Of a stretch of 33,295 nucleotides of DNA, positions 32,398 through 33,295 are shown piece by piece. Positions within the stretch are counted from its first letter, which is position 1. Every line of letters begins with the position of its first letter. Source of the DNA: CAYGTS01 sp964352905 (GTDB lineage: Bacteria > Pseudomonadota > Gammaproteobacteria > JAHCLG01); NCBI GenBank assembly GCA_964352905.1, contig CAYGTS010000008.1:1-33295 (forward strand), given 5' to 3'. The translations under genes were made by a program, and so were the position numbers. The notes under the pieces are model-generated. The model was given only the letters and a program-made list of their open reading frames with translations. It was not told the DNA's origin and did no database searches.

Positions 32398-32802
32398 TTA
32401 CGCATACTTCTGGGGATGTTGTGCTCTGCGGGTGCTTCTACAAAAAGCTTTGTCAAAACTTGCCAATTTTGGCGCGTCATAACACTCACCTTCGGCTAAA
32501 ATTAAGTAATCGCCAAAATCAGCTTTCCCTTTTATATACATTTCTAAAGCTGAAACAATGACTTCGCGCTGACCCACAACTATTCCTGGCGAATCAAGTA
32601 AGTCGAGTATTGATTCGTAAATTTCATGACGAGATCGTTTTTTTACTTTTAAAATCCAAGCCATTTCAAGGATGGCATAAGATGAAATAAATAATTTTTT
32701 TTCATTGACCGTTTTTTTTAAAAATATTTTTGCTAAATGACTTTCGCCGGGATGATCATCTAAAACAGCACGGACTAAGATATTTGTGTCAACACCAATC
32801 AT
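32398..32802 (-). CDS. vapC: PIN-domain ribonuclease toxin (VapC family)
   Basis: This 134-residue PIN domain begins MIGVDTNILVRAVLDDHPGE with the first catalytic Asp at residue 5. It has a conserved Glu in SSYAILEMAWIL near 46, and further acidic residues in KADFGDYLILAEG near 95-98 and in LASFDKAF near 116. VapC toxins cut initiator tRNA or rRNA. Its ATG overlaps the antitoxin stop by four bases, as usual. All expected acidic positions appear intact. The next plus-strand gene ends 14 bases beyond its stop. Confidence 0.9.
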   Translation of the reverse strand: MIGVDTNILVRAVLDDHPGESHLAKIFLKKTVNEKKLFISSYAILEMAWILKVKKRSRHEIYESILDLLDSPGIVVGQREVIVSALEMYIKGKADFGDYLILAEGECYDAPKLASFDKAFCRSTRRAQHPQKYA

Positions 32803-33071
32803 GCCAAATCATCCTTAGCAACAGCTTCAGCAATGGCTGCATCCATTTCTTCAATAGTCATGGGCTCTTCATTGGCTTGTTTGCACCGTCCAAAAAACAT
32901 TTCTATTGAGCGTGTTACAGGTTTAATCTCGATGACGCCATCAGCGCGTACTTTAAATAATAATTCATTACCTGCATGAATGCCTAATTTATCACGTAAG
33001 GCCTTGGGAATAACCACTTGCCCTTTTGATGAGACAATTGCCTTATTATTCGCTGTTATTGAACTTTTCAT
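32799..33071 (-). CDS. vapB: AbrB/MazE-type antitoxin (VapB)
   Basis: This 90-residue protein has a swapped-hairpin AbrB domain at about 9-55 (AIVSSKGQVVIPKALRDKLG, then ELLFKVRADGVIEIKPV), which binds DNA. The acidic C-terminal tail (EEPMTIEEMDAAIAEAVAKD) would wrap and inhibit VapC. TAGGAG about eight bases upstream of the ATG is a strong ribosome-binding site. The palindrome just upstream is the likely operator. Confidence 0.9.
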   Translation of the reverse strand: MKSSITANNKAIVSSKGQVVIPKALRDKLGIHAGNELLFKVRADGVIEIKPVTRSIEMFFGRCKQANEEPMTIEEMDAAIAEAVAKDDLA

Positions 33072-33086
33072 GATCCACTCCTAAAG

Positions 33087-33105
33087 GTAAGTTATCATAG
33101 CTTAC
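33087..33105. promoter_or_regulatory. Palindromic operator of vapBC
   Basis: GTAAGTTATCATAGCTTAC is a 19-bp near-perfect palindrome (16 of 18 paired positions). It lies 16 bases upstream of the vapB start and contains a TATGAT on the minus strand that could serve as a -10 box. VapB proteins usually repress from such sites. Binding here is inferred. Confidence 0.6.
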
Positions 33106-33162
33106 TTTATAAGTTTAGTAGCACGCTAGTGCTTTTGCAAGGGATCTTACTTGATTTATATT

Positions 33163-33235
33163 GTATCTACACTCAAACGCCAGTCCTCTTGATAAGCGGG
33201 GATCAGGGCGCTCCCGCTACGAGGTGAATAGTTAC
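33163..33235. mobile_element. Family A miniature element, 73 bp, with a degenerate target duplication
   Basis: It starts GTATCTACACTCAAACGCC and ends CGAGGTGAATAGTTAC. The flanks are TTTATATT (33155-33162) and TTTACATG (33236-33243, overlapping the next element by one base), matching at 6 of 8. The interior TCTTGATAAGCGGGGATCAG is shared with the inverted copy at 28941-29010. Confidence 0.6.
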
Positions 33236-33242
33236 TTTACAT

Positions 33243-33295
33243 GTATCTGCTCACCCCCTTTAGCTTTATATTTACCAGAACGTTCAGATTTGGCG
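33243..33295. mobile_element. Family A miniature element, cut by the window end
   Basis: GTATCTGCTCACCCCCTTTA followed by CCAGAACGTTCAGATTTGGC is the same end as the copy at 21770. Only seven bases separate it from the previous element. The other end is beyond the window. Confidence 0.8.

Noticed and set aside
33155..33243. Flanks TTTATATT/TTTACATG as a firm target duplication
   Set aside because: With 6 of 8 matches in AT-rich DNA, chance is a real possibility, so only the perfect and 7-of-8 cases are treated as strong.

Overview
The window is a chromosomal segment of an AT-rich gammaproteobacterium, most likely from the Legionellales/Coxiellaceae. This is inferred from gene order (rsmB-fmt / dprA-smg-topA-tsaC-hemF and argS-ftsN-hslV-hslU), from the HslV N-terminus, and from the combination of a zinc retropepsin, an inactive transglutaminase-7TM protein and a RimK-like ligase. 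No rRNA or tRNA gene, CRISPR array or intact insertion sequence was seen. Housekeeping genes alternate with stretches full of short palindromic mobile repeats.

Layout: (1) 1-1892, a HipA-type kinase gene placed ahead of an HTH-DUF1488 regulator, with a palindromic operator. (2) 1894-4145, rsmB and fmt on the minus strand. (3) 4146-4816, a repeat-filled gap where def would be expected. (4) 4817-10837, a GIY-YIG protein, dprA, smg, topA, a DUF4143 ATPase preceded by paired palindromes, and tsaC. (5) 10868-14651, hemF, a phospholipid-methyltransferase-like gene, a DUF1499 gene and argS. (6) 14707-22667, an insert of about 8 kb between two identical copies of the argS 3' end plus the ftsN 5' end. 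It carries a decayed DUF2490 gene, a complete seven-gene Mrp/Mnh cation/proton antiporter operon, a two-domain universal stress protein and a graveyard of repeats with an IS3 remnant. (7) 22668-25765, the second argS end, ftsN, hslV and hslU. (8) 25897-28890, a 997-residue protein with a RelE-like N-terminus and a degenerate SF1 helicase core. (9) 29206-32383, the retropepsin / transglutaminase-7TM / ATP-grasp cassette, whose middle gene is split by a mobile repeat. (10) 32398-33105, a VapBC toxin-antitoxin pair with an operator.

The strongest signal is a family of miniature inverted-repeat elements (called A here). Copies of 58-178 bp start GTAACT or GTATCT and end in the inverted form. Three copies have perfect 8-bp target duplications. 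One of them interrupts the conserved transglutaminase-7TM gene so cleanly that removing the element and one duplication restores the reading frame. A second family (B, ends CAGYRATTCCCGSYGT) has a 9-bp target duplication and shares a central core with A. These elements sit in nearly every gap, supply the end of a truncated gene, lie just upstream of hslV, and form one junction of the 8-kb insert.

All coordinates, frames and repeat matches were read by eye. Family names rest on remembered motifs, not on database searches.
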